Assembly: GCF_008639165.1 (NCBI RefSeq)
Contig: NZ_CP029197.1
Location: forward strand, 310,001-374,000
Source of the DNA: Streptomyces venezuelae ATCC 10712
GTDB lineage: Bacteria > Actinomycetota > Actinomycetes > Streptomycetales > Streptomycetaceae
DNA: 64,000 nucleotides
Direction: 5' to 3'
Below the pieces are notes generated by a model. That model did not search any database. It worked only from the letters and a program-made list of their open reading frames with translations, and was not told the DNA's origin. A program made the translations under genes and the position numbers. Position 1 is the first letter of the stretch. Every line of letters starts with the position of its first letter. This document shows, piece after piece, positions 1-7,987 of the stretch.

Positions 1-1547
1 TCCCCGGCGAGCTGAACGTCTCGGGTGCCTCGCTCCTCGGCACGACCGTCGTCAACATCGGCTTCAACGACAAGGTGGCGTGGAGCCACACCGTCGCCAC
101 CGGCGTGCCGCTCAACCTGCACCAGCTGACGCTCGCCCCGGGCGACCCGACCTCGTACCTGGTGGACGGCCGGCCGGAGCGGATGACCCCGCGTCAGGTG
201 ACCGTCCGCGTCAAGGACGCGGCCCCCGTCACCCGTACCCAGTGGTGGACCCGGTACGGCCCGGTCGTCGGCGGCCTCGGCCCGCAGCTCCCGCTGCCGT
301 GGACGACGACCACGGCGTACGCGCTCCACGACCCCAACGCGAGCAACCTGCGCGGCTCCGACACCGCGCTCGGCTTCGGCAAGGCGCGCTCCACCCGGGA
401 CATCGCCGAGACCCTGCGGCGTACCCAGGGGCTGCCCTGGGTCAACACGATCGCGGCCGACTCGGCGGGGCACTCGCTCTTCACCCAGTCGCAGGTGCTC
501 CCCCGGATCACCGACGACCTCGCCGCGCGCTGCTCCACCCCGCTCGGCCGGGCCACCTATCCCTCGTCGGGTGTCGCGGTGCTCGACGGCTCGCGGTCGG
601 ACTGCGCGCTCGGCTCCGACCCGGACGCGCTGCAGCCGGGCGTCTTCGGACCGGCGAGGATGCCGGTGCTGCGGGACACCCCGTACGTGGCGAACTCCAA
701 CGACAGCGCCTGGCTGACCAACGCCGACCGGCCGCTGACCGGTTATGAGCGGGTCTTCGGCACGATCGCGACGCAGCGCTCGCTGCGCACCCGGGGCGGT
801 GTCGAGGACGTGGCGGCGATGGCGGCGCGCGGGGGCCTGACGGTCGCCGACCTCCAGCGCCAGCAGTTCGCCAACCGGGCTCCGGCCGGTGACCTGGCGG
901 CGGCCGATGTGGCACGGGCGTGCGCGACGGCGCTGCCGGACGACCCCGAGGCCTGTCGGGTGATCGGCGCCTGGGACCGGACGGTGGACACGGACAGCCG
1001 GGGCGCGCTGCTCTTCGACCGCTTCTGGCGGAAGTTCACGTCCACCGTGCCGTCGGCGCAGCAGTGGACGGTGCCGTTCTCGCCGGCGGACCCGGTCCGT
1101 ACCCCGAACACCGTGAACACGGCCGCGCCGGGGTTCGCGAAGGCGCTGGCGGACGCGGTGGCGGAGTTGCGGGGCGCGGGGATCGCGCTGGACGCCCCGC
1201 TCGGCGACCACCAGTTCGTCGTACGGAACGGGGTCCGGATCCCGGTGAGCGGCGGCACCGAGTCGCTGGGCGTCTGGAACAAGGCGGAGCCCGTGTGGAA
1301 CCCGGCGGGCGGCGGCTACACCGAGGTCGCGCACGGCACCAGCCATGTGCAGGCGGTCGGCTGGGACGGCAGCCGCTGCCCGGTGGCCCGCACGCTGCTG
1401 TCGTACTCCCAGTCGTCGAACCCCTCGTCGCCGCACTCCAGCGACCAGACCCGGCTGTACGCGGGCGAGCGCTGGGTGACCTCCCGGTTCTGCGAGAAGG
1501 ACATCCTGCGCTCGCCGGCGCTGCGGGTGGTGGTCGCCAGGGGCTGA
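1..1547 (+). CDS. Penicillin acylase family protein, 5' end cut by window edge
   Basis: The reading frame is open from base 3 and its start lies outside the window, so only the C-terminal ~515 residues are seen. The stretch GFNDKVAWSHT near the left edge matches the conserved region of the large chain of Ntn-hydrolase acylases (penicillin G acylase, acyl-homoserine lactone acylase, cyclic lipopeptide acylase), and the family-typical end SYSQSSNPSSPHSSDQT is present. Such enzymes are exported, self-cleave into two chains and hydrolyse amide bonds of acylated substrates. The catalytic N-terminal Ser of the beta chain should lie just upstream and cannot be checked. Substrate is unknown; beta-lactam, lactone and lipopeptide acylases all fit. 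A hairpin at the stop codon is shared with the convergent antiporter gene. Confidence 0.88.
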   Translation, partial: PGELNVSGASLLGTTVVNIGFNDKVAWSHTVATGVPLNLHQLTLAPGDPTSYLVDGRPERMTPRQVTVRVKDAAPVTRTQWWTRYGPVVGGLGPQLPLPWTTTTAYALHDPNASNLRGSDTALGFGKARSTRDIAETLRRTQGLPWVNTIAADSAGHSLFTQSQVLPRITDDLAARCSTPLGRATYPSSGVAVLDGSRSDCALGSDPDALQPGVFGPARMPVLRDTPYVANSNDSAWLTNADRPLTGYERVFGTIATQRSLRTRGGVEDVAAMAARGGLTVADLQRQQFANRAPAGDLAAADVARACATALPDDPEACRVIGAWDRTVDTDSRGALLFDRFWRKFTSTVPSAQQWTVPFSPADPVRTPNTVNTAAPGFAKALADAVAELRGAGIALDAPLGDHQFVVRNGVRIPVSGGTESLGVWNKAEPVWNPAGGGYTEVAHGTSHVQAVGWDGSRCPVARTLLSYSQSSNPSSPHSSDQTRLYAGERWVTSRFCEKDILRSPALRVVVARG

Positions 1548-1597
1548 ACGGTTCTGCTCGGCCCCTGGCGAGACCGGGCTTAGGGCTCGTCAGGGGC
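1534..1597. terminator. Bidirectional terminator with a shared middle arm
   Basis: TCGCCAGGGGC at 1534-1544 pairs perfectly with GCCCCTGGCGA at 1561-1571, giving a hairpin at the end of the acylase gene. The same middle arm can instead pair with CTCGTCAGGGGC at 1586-1597 (11 of 12), giving a hairpin for the antiporter gene read from the other strand. The two structures exclude each other. No U-tract follows, as is common for GC-rich actinomycete terminators. Confidence 0.55.
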
Positions 1598-2687
1598 TGA
1601 ACGACAGGAACACGAAGGCGGCGAACATCGCGAGGTGGACGCCGCCCTGGAGGAGGGTGGCCCGTCCGGGCACCACGGTCAGGGCGCTCACCACGCCGGT
1701 GAGGACGAGCAGCACCATGTGCAGCGGGCCGAGGCCGAGCACCAGGGGCCCGGACAGCCAGATCGAGGCGAGCGCGATCGCCGGGATCGTCAGGCCGATG
1801 CTGGCGATCGCGGAGCCGTAGGCGAGGTTGAGGCTGGTCTGCACGCGGTCGCGGCGGGCCGCGCGGACGGCGGCGAGGGTCTCGGGCAGCAGCACCATCA
1901 GGGCGATGACGACACCGACGACCGCCTTGGGCAGGCCGGCCGACTGGACGCCGTCCTCGATGGTGGGCGAGATCAGCTTGGCGTTGCCGACGACCGCGAC
2001 GAGGGCGACCACGAGGAGGCCGAGGCTGGTCCAGGCGTCGCGCCGGGTCGGCGGGTCCGCGTGGTCGTCCGCCGAGTCCTGGCCGGGGCGCGGCACGGGG
2101 AGGAAGTAGTCCCGGTGCCGTACGGTCTGGACGCCGACGAACACCGCGTACAGACAGAGGGAGGCGACGGCGGCGAAGGCGAGCTGGGCGGAGGAGAACT
2201 CGGGGCCCGGGTGGCTGGTGGTGAAGGTCGGCAGGACCAGCGTCATCGTGGCCAGGGTGCAGACCGTCGCGAGTGCGCCGCCGGAGCCCTCGGCGTTGAA
2301 GACCGCGACCCGGTTGCGGAGCGCGGCGACGGTGAGGGAGAGGCCGACGATGCCGTTGCACGTGATCATGACGGCGGCGAAGACGGTGTCGCGCGCGTAG
2401 GTGGAGGTTTTCTCGCCGCCTCCCGCCATCAGCGAGACGATGAGTCCGACCTCGATGACGGTGACCGCCACGGCGAGGACGAGCGAGCCGTAGGGCTCGC
2501 CCACCCGGTGGGCGATGACCTCTGCGTGGTGGACCGCGGCGAGGACGGCGGCGATCAGACAGAGCGCGATCAGGCCGACGGCGAAGCCGGGCAGGTCACG
2601 GCCCCAGGCCGCGACAAGCGCAAGCGCCGCCACCACCGGCCCCCAGGTGGTCCACTGCCGTGTCAATGACGCCGTGCTCGAACTCAT
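1590..2687 (-). CDS. chaA: Ca2+/H+ antiporter, ChaA type
   Basis: 365 residues, the usual size for ChaA. An integral membrane protein with about 11 hydrophobic segments and the two alpha-repeat regions of the calcium/cation antiporter family: VIEVGLIVSLMAGG in the first half and LLPETLAAVRAARRDRVQTS in the second, each carrying the acidic residue expected for ion exchange. It should expel Ca2+ (or Na+/K+) in exchange for protons at alkaline pH. Two in-frame ATGs lie 9 bases apart. The one at 2687 is chosen because AGGA sits 8 bases before it, whereas the same AGGA is only 2 bases from the ATG at 2696. It is convergent with the acylase gene, and a MarR remnant lies directly upstream. Confidence 0.88.
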   Translation of the reverse strand: MSSSTASLTRQWTTWGPVVAALALVAAWGRDLPGFAVGLIALCLIAAVLAAVHHAEVIAHRVGEPYGSLVLAVAVTVIEVGLIVSLMAGGGEKTSTYARDTVFAAVMITCNGIVGLSLTVAALRNRVAVFNAEGSGGALATVCTLATMTLVLPTFTTSHPGPEFSSAQLAFAAVASLCLYAVFVGVQTVRHRDYFLPVPRPGQDSADDHADPPTRRDAWTSLGLLVVALVAVVGNAKLISPTIEDGVQSAGLPKAVVGVVIALMVLLPETLAAVRAARRDRVQTSLNLAYGSAIASIGLTIPAIALASIWLSGPLVLGLGPLHMVLLVLTGVVSALTVVPGRATLLQGGVHLAMFAAFVFLSFSP

Positions 2688-2728
2688 GATCCGCATCCTG
2701 CCACAAAGGGGGCTTTCGCCCGGTTCGG

Positions 2729-2881
2729 TCAATCCAGGGGGTCGCTGAGGGCGTGCTCGTACGCGCCGAGGGTCTCCAGGAACATCCGCCGCTGCGCCGC
2801 GTCGAGCGGCGCGAGGGCCACGCGCCAGGCGCCGGCGCTGCGACCGAGCCAGCCGTCGATGGCGGCGCGGTGCGCCGCCCG
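2729..2881 (-). pseudogene. Remnant of a MarR-family regulator (C-terminus only)
   Basis: Read on the minus strand, this stretch ends in HRAAIDGWLGRS, AGAWRVALAPLD, AAQRRMFLETLGAYEHAL and a TGA stop. This pattern (W..AL.PL...QR..FL.TL.AYE) is the dimerisation tail of MarR regulators. The DNA-binding part is absent. The same frame runs upstream into the TAG stop of the SRPBCC gene at 2912-2914, and I see no start codon or ribosome site for the fragment. A deletion that fused its flank to the SRPBCC gene would explain it. About 50 residues survive. Family assignment is from motif resemblance only. Confidence 0.55.
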
Positions 2882-2911
2882 ACAGCTGAGCGGCGCGACG
2901 GATCGGCTCGA

Positions 2912-3571
2912 CTACCGGTGGGTGCGGGCCTCCGCGGCGGACTTCAGGTCCTGGAGCCAGGTCTCCAGGCCCTGCCGGAGGAGCAGGCTCGCGGTGGGGA
3001 CGTCCGCCTCGACCTGCGGGCCGGCATGGCTCTCCTCGGTGGCGACCCGGACGCCGCCCTCGACCTCGGTGAAGGTCCACACGTGGACGCCGTCGATGCG
3101 CAGCCCTTCGCCGATCGCCGGACCGGTCCAGCGGACGCACGCCTGGTTCTTGATCTGCCGGACGGTCGAGGTGATGTCCAGGCTCGTTGCGGGAGTCGAG
3201 GGGTGCGGCGGGATCGGCAGCGTCCACCGGAAGGCCGCGCCCGGACGGAGGGGGCCGTGGCCGAGCCGGTCCACGGACTCGACCGAGGGCTGCCAGGAGG
3301 GCCAGTTCTCCACGTCGGTCTGCAGCTTCCAGATCGTGCGCAGCGGGGCGTCGATCACGATCTCGGTCCGGTGCCGGACCGGTGCGTCGGGGTCCACGCC
3401 CTGTCCGCGGCAGGTGAGGGGCGCGATGGCGCGTAAGCCGGTGGAGGGCGCCGGGGACGGTGCGGCGGGGGCCGCGGCGGCGCCGAGGAGGCCGAGGACG
3501 GCCGGGACGGCGAAAAGGGCGGCGCGAAGGCGGGAGTTGGGGGTGGTGCGCGGGGCGCGGGTGCCGGACAT
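2912..3571 (-). CDS. Exported SRPBCC-fold protein with a TTA codon
   Basis: 219 residues. Residues 1-38 look like a signal peptide (RLRAALFAVPAVLGLLG followed by an Ala/Pro-rich stretch). The rest is an SRPBCC (polyketide cyclase/START-like) domain: IVIDAPLRTIWKLQTDVENWPSWQPSV is typical, followed by alternating strands and the closing helix RQGLETWLQDLKSAAEA. The fold binds a hydrophobic ligand; no enzyme activity can be named. The start at 3571 is preceded by CAGGAG, 5-8 bases away; an upstream ATG at 3631 would put 20 residues before the signal peptide. Codon 46 (bases 3434-3436) is TTA, the only one noticed in the called genes, so translation would depend on the bldA tRNA in Streptomyces. 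A TetR gene diverges from it with an operator-like palindrome between them. Confidence 0.78.
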   Translation of the reverse strand: MSGTRAPRTTPNSRLRAALFAVPAVLGLLGAAAAPAAPSPAPSTGLRAIAPLTCRGQGVDPDAPVRHRTEIVIDAPLRTIWKLQTDVENWPSWQPSVESVDRLGHGPLRPGAAFRWTLPIPPHPSTPATSLDITSTVRQIKNQACVRWTGPAIGEGLRIDGVHVWTFTEVEGGVRVATEESHAGPQVEADVPTASLLLRQGLETWLQDLKSAAEARTHR

Positions 3572-3636
3572 GGAGTTCTCCTGTGTTGGTAGGGCGTGAG
3601 CCCGCCCGCCCGGCGGGCGATAGAGGCTCACGCTTT

Positions 3637-3674
3637 CGTTACAACTTCTAACGCACCGCGCGCTGACGGGTCAA
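3637..3674 (-). promoter_or_regulatory. Promoter and TetR-type operator of the SRPBCC gene
   Basis: On the minus strand TTGACC (3674-3669) and TTAGAA (3651-3646) are 17 bases apart, a reasonable vegetative promoter. The -10 lies inside the inverted repeat CGTTA-N7-TAACG (3637-3653). The core AACTTCT recurs at 3686-3692 on the plus strand, nearer the TetR gene. This arrangement fits repression by the divergent TetR protein. That is an inference; no binding data can be read from sequence. Confidence 0.45.
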
Positions 3675-3731
3675 CAGGGGCGTGATAACTTCTCACCAAC
3701 CCTTGAGGGTGTAGCCGATGGGACGGGGACG

Positions 3732-4397
3732 GTGGCGGAGACCATGACGGCGACGGGCACGAACACCCCACGGGAGCGCTACCGCGCCCAGATCCGGGCG
3801 GAGATCACCCGACACGCCTGGGAGCAGATCGCCACGGCGGGAGCCTCGGCGCTCTCCCTCAACGCGATCGCCAAACAGATGGGCATGAGCGGACCGGCGC
3901 TCTACCGCTACTTCGCCGGCCGCGACGAGCTGATCACCGCACTCGTCCGGGAGGCGTACCGAAGCCTCGCCGACACCCTCCGCGAGGCCGCGGCCGCCGG
4001 CGCCGACCTGTCCGCGCTCGCCCACGCCCTGCGCGACTGGGCCCTGACCGACCCTCAGCGGTACTTCCTCGTCTACGGCACGCCCGTCCCCGGCTACCAC
4101 GCGCCCGAGGACACCACCGCCATCTCCTCCGAGATCATGACGACGCTGCTCGACGCCTGCGCGGCGCTCCCCGGGGCGGCCTTTGCGAGCGCCTTCGGCG
4201 ACCATCTGGCGGACCACCGGGACTGGGCCGCAGGGCACCCCGCCCCGCCCGGCACCCTCCACCGGTTCCTGGTCTTCTGGACCCGCCTGCACGGCGTCCT
4301 GTCGCTGGAACTCGCCGGCCACTTCAGCGGCATGGACCTCGACCCGGCCCTGCTCTTCAGGGCCGAGGTGGACGAGCTGACGGCGCCCCGCCCCTGA
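3732..4397 (+). CDS. TetR-family transcriptional regulator
   Basis: 221 residues. The N-terminal helix-turn-helix is clear: GASALSLNAIAKQMGMSGPALYRYF at about residues 35-60, followed by GRDELITALVREAY. The C-terminal ligand domain, with AHALRDWALTDPQRYFLVYGTPVPGY and a closing helix near FHRFLVFWTRLHGVLSLEL, resembles the TetR subgroup with a WHG-type C-terminal domain. It diverges from the SRPBCC gene and probably controls it and itself. GTG at 3732 is used here; ATG at 3744 (MTATGTN) is closer to a GGAG and is an equal candidate. Confidence 0.9.
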   Translation: MAETMTATGTNTPRERYRAQIRAEITRHAWEQIATAGASALSLNAIAKQMGMSGPALYRYFAGRDELITALVREAYRSLADTLREAAAAGADLSALAHALRDWALTDPQRYFLVYGTPVPGYHAPEDTTAISSEIMTTLLDACAALPGAAFASAFGDHLADHRDWAAGHPAPPGTLHRFLVFWTRLHGVLSLELAGHFSGMDLDPALLFRAEVDELTAPRP

Positions 4398-4412
4398 GGC
4401 CGGGCGGGGCGG

Positions 4413-5144
4413 CTACGGCGTGCGGAAGCCCCGGAAGGTCACGGGCCTGCGCGTCACGAAGCCGAGCTTCTCGTACAGGGCGATCGCGCCGGTGTTCGCC
4501 TCGGCGACGTGCAGAAAGGGCCCTTCGCCGCGCGCCTCGATGCGCGCCGCGAGCGCGCCGACCAGCCGGGCGGCGTGACCCTGCCCGCGAGCCTCGGGCG
4601 CGGTGCAGACCGCGCTGATCTCGGTCCACCCCGGAGGCCGCAGCCGCTCGCCCGCCATGGCCACGAGCGTGCCCTTCTCCCGGATGCCGAGATAGGTGCC
4701 GAGCTCGGGGGTGCGGGACCAGAACGGTCCGGGCCGGGTGCGTTCGACGAGGTCCAGCATCTCGGGCACGCTGTCCGCGCCGAGTTCGACCACGCCGTCG
4801 TCCGGCCCCTCGCCCGGGCGCCCGGTGGCGGCACCGCCGCCGGGCCGGATCATCTGGCGGCCCTCCAGGACGAAGACGGGCTCCCAGTCCGAGGGCGGGA
4901 GCACCGGGCAGCTGAACAGGTCGGCGAACTCGCCCCGGCCGAGCAGCTCGACGAGGTCGGCCCACCGCGCCGGACCGGGCTCGGGGGCCACGGCGGCGAA
5001 GGTCGAGACGTCGGGCAGGTAGGTGGCGGCGCCGCCGACACGACGGGCGAGACGCGCGTGCCGCCCCCGCAGGGACTCGCCCACCGGGTCGTCCAGTACG
5101 AAGGGATCGCGGCCCGCCGTCGTGTCGTGCCTCTCCTGCTCCAT
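4413..5144 (-). CDS. GNAT-family N-acetyltransferase
   Basis: 243 residues. The C-terminal half is a GNAT domain: AVCTAPEARGQGHAARLV (the acetyl-CoA binding Q/R-x-x-G-x-G/A motif) and ANTGAIALYEKLGFVTRR. The N-terminal ~100 residues are variable, as in FR47-like proteins. It transfers an acetyl group from acetyl-CoA to an unknown amine. The minus-strand -10 box TAGACT lies at 5157-5152, seven bases before the ATG, so the mRNA is probably leaderless. It converges with the TetR gene with a 15-base gap. Confidence 0.88.
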   Translation of the reverse strand: MEQERHDTTAGRDPFVLDDPVGESLRGRHARLARRVGGAATYLPDVSTFAAVAPEPGPARWADLVELLGRGEFADLFSCPVLPPSDWEPVFVLEGRQMIRPGGGAATGRPGEGPDDGVVELGADSVPEMLDLVERTRPGPFWSRTPELGTYLGIREKGTLVAMAGERLRPPGWTEISAVCTAPEARGQGHAARLVGALAARIEARGEGPFLHVAEANTGAIALYEKLGFVTRRPVTFRGFRTP

Positions 5145-5305
5145 GCGCCGCAGTCTAAGGGGGCGTCATACGCGCCGGCGGGGCGGTCGGGGTTCGGCCA
5201 GCCGACGGGTTCGCGCGCCGTCGGCCGTGTCCCCGTACGAGGAGCGGCGCCGCGTACGACAGCCTGGCACGTGCCTCTCGACGAAAGCGGGGAAGGAGCC
5301 ACGTC

Positions 5306-6799
5306 ATGAGTACTCATGAGGACGAGGTGATCGGCACCGTCACCACCAGGATCCCGGCGCGGCTCGACCGCCTGCCCTGGTCACGGTGGCACTGGATGAT
5401 CGTGATCGGGCTGGGGACCGTGTGGATCCTCGACGGCCTCGAAGTGACCATCGTCGGCAGCATGGCCGGCCGGCTCTCCGAGGACGGCAGCGGACTGCCC
5501 ATCACCGACGCACAGGTCACCGGCACGGCAGCGGCGCTGTACGTGGCGGGCGCCTGCTCGGGAGCCCTGTTCTTCGGGTGGCTCACCGACCGGTACGGGC
5601 GCAAGAAGCTGTTCCTGATCACCCTCGCGGTCTATCTGGCGGCGACGGCGATGACCGCGCTGTCGTTCTCCGTGTGGTGGTTCTTCCTCTTCCGCTTCCT
5701 CACCGGCTTCGGCATCGGCGGCGAGTACGCGGCCATCAACTCCGCCATCGACGAACTCATCCCGAGCAAGTACCGGGGCCGGGTCGACCTCATCATCAAC
5801 GGCAGCTACTGGCTCGGCGCCGTGGGCGGCGCCCTGCTGTCCGTCGTGGCGCTCGACACCGACATCTTCGCCATCGACGTCGGCTGGCGGTTCACCTTCG
5901 GGCTCGGTGTCGTGCTCGGCCTGGTGATCCTGCTCGTGCGGCGCCACGTGCCCGAGAGCCCCCGGTGGATGCTCATCCACGGCCGCTCGGAGGGGGCCGA
6001 GGAACTCGTGGACGCGGTGGAGCACCGGGTGGAGGAGGAGAAGCACGTCCGACTCCCGGAACCGGGCCGGTCGATCACCATCGAGCAGCGCCGCTCCATC
6101 GGCTTCGTCGAGATCGCCCGGACGCTCTTCCACGCGTACCCGAAACGGGCGGTGCTCGGCTTCTCGCTCTTCATCGGGCAGGCGTTCCTCTACAACGCCA
6201 TCACCTTCGGCTTCGGCTCCATCCTGGTGAAGTTCTTCGACGTGCCCACCGGCAACACCGGTTACTACTTCGCCGTCATCGCCTTCGGCAACTTCCTCGG
6301 TCCGCTGCTGCTCGGCCGCCTCTTCGACACGGTCGGCCGGCGCCCCATGATCGCGGGGACGTACATCCTCTCGGGACTGCTGCTCTTCGGCACGGCCTGG
6401 CTCTTCGACCGCGGCAGCCTGAACGCCACGACCATGACCGCCTGCTGGTGCGTGGTCCTGTTCTTCGCGTCGGCGGGCGCCAGTTCGGCCTATCTTACCG
6501 TCAGCGAGATCTTCCCCATGGAGACCCGGGCGATGGCGATCGCCTTCTTCTACGCCATCGGTACGGCGGCCGGCGGCATCTCCGGGCCGCTGCTCTTCGC
6601 CGAACTGACGGAGAGCGGGGTCGTCGGGGACGCCGTGATCGCCTTCTGCGTCGGTGCCGCCCTGATGGTCCTCGCGGGCCTGGTGGCCCTCTTCTTCGCC
6701 GTCGCGGCGGAGGGCCGCTCGCTCGAGGACATCGCGACGCCGCTCTCGGCGAAGCCGGCGGCCGGGGACGCCCCGCCACCCGCGGAGGCCGCCCGCTGA
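5306..6799 (+). CDS. MFS transporter, sugar/metabolite:H+ symporter type
   Basis: 497 residues with 12 predicted membrane spans. The MFS signature GWLTDRYGRKK follows span 2, its second-half copy GRLFDTVGRRP follows span 8, and GEYAAINSAIDELIPSKYRGR is typical of the sugar-porter/metabolite:H+ symporter branch. It should be a proton-coupled importer of a small organic substrate that cannot be named. The start at 5306 follows GGAAGGAG with 8-9 bases spacing. A 14-bp perfect palindrome spans the start codon (5305-5318), probably by chance. The next gene lies 34 bases downstream but seems to have its own promoter. Confidence 0.88.
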   Translation: MSTHEDEVIGTVTTRIPARLDRLPWSRWHWMIVIGLGTVWILDGLEVTIVGSMAGRLSEDGSGLPITDAQVTGTAAALYVAGACSGALFFGWLTDRYGRKKLFLITLAVYLAATAMTALSFSVWWFFLFRFLTGFGIGGEYAAINSAIDELIPSKYRGRVDLIINGSYWLGAVGGALLSVVALDTDIFAIDVGWRFTFGLGVVLGLVILLVRRHVPESPRWMLIHGRSEGAEELVDAVEHRVEEEKHVRLPEPGRSITIEQRRSIGFVEIARTLFHAYPKRAVLGFSLFIGQAFLYNAITFGFGSILVKFFDVPTGNTGYYFAVIAFGNFLGPLLLGRLFDTVGRRPMIAGTYILSGLLLFGTAWLFDRGSLNATTMTACWCVVLFFASAGASSAYLTVSEIFPMETRAMAIAFFYAIGTAAGGISGPLLFAELTESGVVGDAVIAFCVGAALMVLAGLVALFFAVAAEGRSLEDIATPLSAKPAAGDAPPPAEAAR

Positions 6800-6833
6800 T
6801 GGGTCGCGGGCCGGGGCTCCCTAGGGTGGGCGC

Positions 6834-7949
6834 ATGTCTGCCACGTTGAGTTCCAGGAAAGCCGCCGCCGCTCTGCGCACCGCGGCCCGTGTGTCCGCCG
6901 AGGCGTTGCTGGTCGCGCTGATGGCCGGGGTGGCCCTGTGGATAGTGGGCCGCATGTGGTCGGTGGTGTGGCCGCTCGTCGTCGCGCTGTTCCTCACCAC
7001 GCTCACCTGGCCGCTGACCCGCTTCCTGCGGCGGCACGGCTGGCCTCCCGCCGTGGCCGCGGGAGCGGTCACGGTCTCCTTCGTGCTGCTCGTCGCCGGG
7101 ATCGTCGCGCTCATCGCGGTCCCGGTCGCGTCCCAGTCCGGGGAGCTCTCCCGGGGCGTGGTCGAGGGCATCCAGCGGCTGCGCGAGTGGGCGGCCGGAC
7201 CGCCGCTGAACATCGGCGAGGACGAGATCTCCGGCGCCCTCGACACGGCGATGGCCCGCGTCCAGGACAGTGTCGGCAGCATGGTCACCGCGGTCGCGAC
7301 CGGCGTGGGCACGGTGTTCAGCGGTCTGGTCACCGCGTTCCTCGCCCTCTTCCTGATGTTCTTCTTCCTCAAGGACGGGCCCAGGTTCGTGCCGTGGCTC
7401 ACCCGCCAGCTCCCCGGCCGGCTCGCCGTCGACGTCCCGGTGGTGGTGGAGCGGAGCTGGTACACCCTGGGCGCTTTCGTCCGCAGCCAGGCCTTCGTCG
7501 GCATCCTCGACGCCGTGCTCATCGGTCTGGGGCTGTGGATCCTCGACGTCCCGCTGGTGCTGCCCCTCGCGGTGCTGACCTTCGTGTCGGCGTTCGTGCC
7601 GATCGTCGGCGCCCTGTTCGCCGGCCTGGTCGCCGTACTCATCGCGCTGGTGTCGAACGGAGTGACCGACGCGCTGATCGTCCTGGCGGTCATCGTCGTG
7701 GTGCAGCAGCTGGAGGGAAACGTGTTCCAGCCCATGATCCAGAGTCGTGGGCTCGGTCTGCACGCGGCCGTCGTCCTGCTGGCGGTGACGCTCGGGGGCA
7801 GCCTCGCCGGGATCGTGGGCAGTCTGCTCGCCGTCCCGGTGGCCGCGCTCGTCGCGGTCGTCTGGAACTACCTGCGGGAGCAGCTCGGCGAGGACAGCCC
7901 GGAACCGGAATCCGACGAGGCGCCCGCCCCCGTCCCCGTCACCTCGTGA
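6834..7949 (+). CDS. AI-2E family transporter (PF01594 type)
   Basis: 371 residues, about 8 membrane spans. The pattern is that of the TqsA/YdiK/PerM family: an N-terminal pair of spans, an amphipathic middle region, FLMFFFLKDGPRFVPWL near residue 185, and the conserved end VVVQQLEGNVFQPMIQSRGLGLH. The name comes from an autoinducer-2 exporter, but many members export other solutes or work as Na+/H+ antiporters, so the substrate is open. The -10 box TAGGGT at 6822-6827 ends 6 bases before the ATG, so the gene is probably transcribed leaderless. A nested hairpin overlaps its 3' end. Confidence 0.87.
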   Translation: MSATLSSRKAAAALRTAARVSAEALLVALMAGVALWIVGRMWSVVWPLVVALFLTTLTWPLTRFLRRHGWPPAVAAGAVTVSFVLLVAGIVALIAVPVASQSGELSRGVVEGIQRLREWAAGPPLNIGEDEISGALDTAMARVQDSVGSMVTAVATGVGTVFSGLVTAFLALFLMFFFLKDGPRFVPWLTRQLPGRLAVDVPVVVERSWYTLGAFVRSQAFVGILDAVLIGLGLWILDVPLVLPLAVLTFVSAFVPIVGALFAGLVAVLIALVSNGVTDALIVLAVIVVVQQLEGNVFQPMIQSRGLGLHAAVVLLAVTLGGSLAGIVGSLLAVPVAALVAVVWNYLREQLGEDSPEPESDEAPAPVPVTS

Positions 7950-7980
7950 GGTGACGCGACCGGGCGGCGGGCGCCTCGTC
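7914..7980. terminator. Nested hairpins between convergent transporter genes
   Basis: GACGAGGCGCCCGCC at 7914-7928 is the exact reverse complement of GGCGGGCGCCTCGTC at 7966-7980. Inside this 15-bp stem sits a second stem, GTCACCTC at 7938-7945 pairing with GAGGTGAC at 7948-7955. The left arm lies within the last codons of the AI-2E gene. It is symmetric and so could stop transcription from both sides. Confidence 0.6.
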
Positions 7981-7987
7981 GCGGCGG

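Noticed and set aside
5305..5318. Perfect 14-bp palindrome CATGAGTACTCATG across the MFS transporter start codon.
   Set aside because: It is mostly coding sequence, has no loop, no second copy and no regulator nearby; chance is the simpler view.
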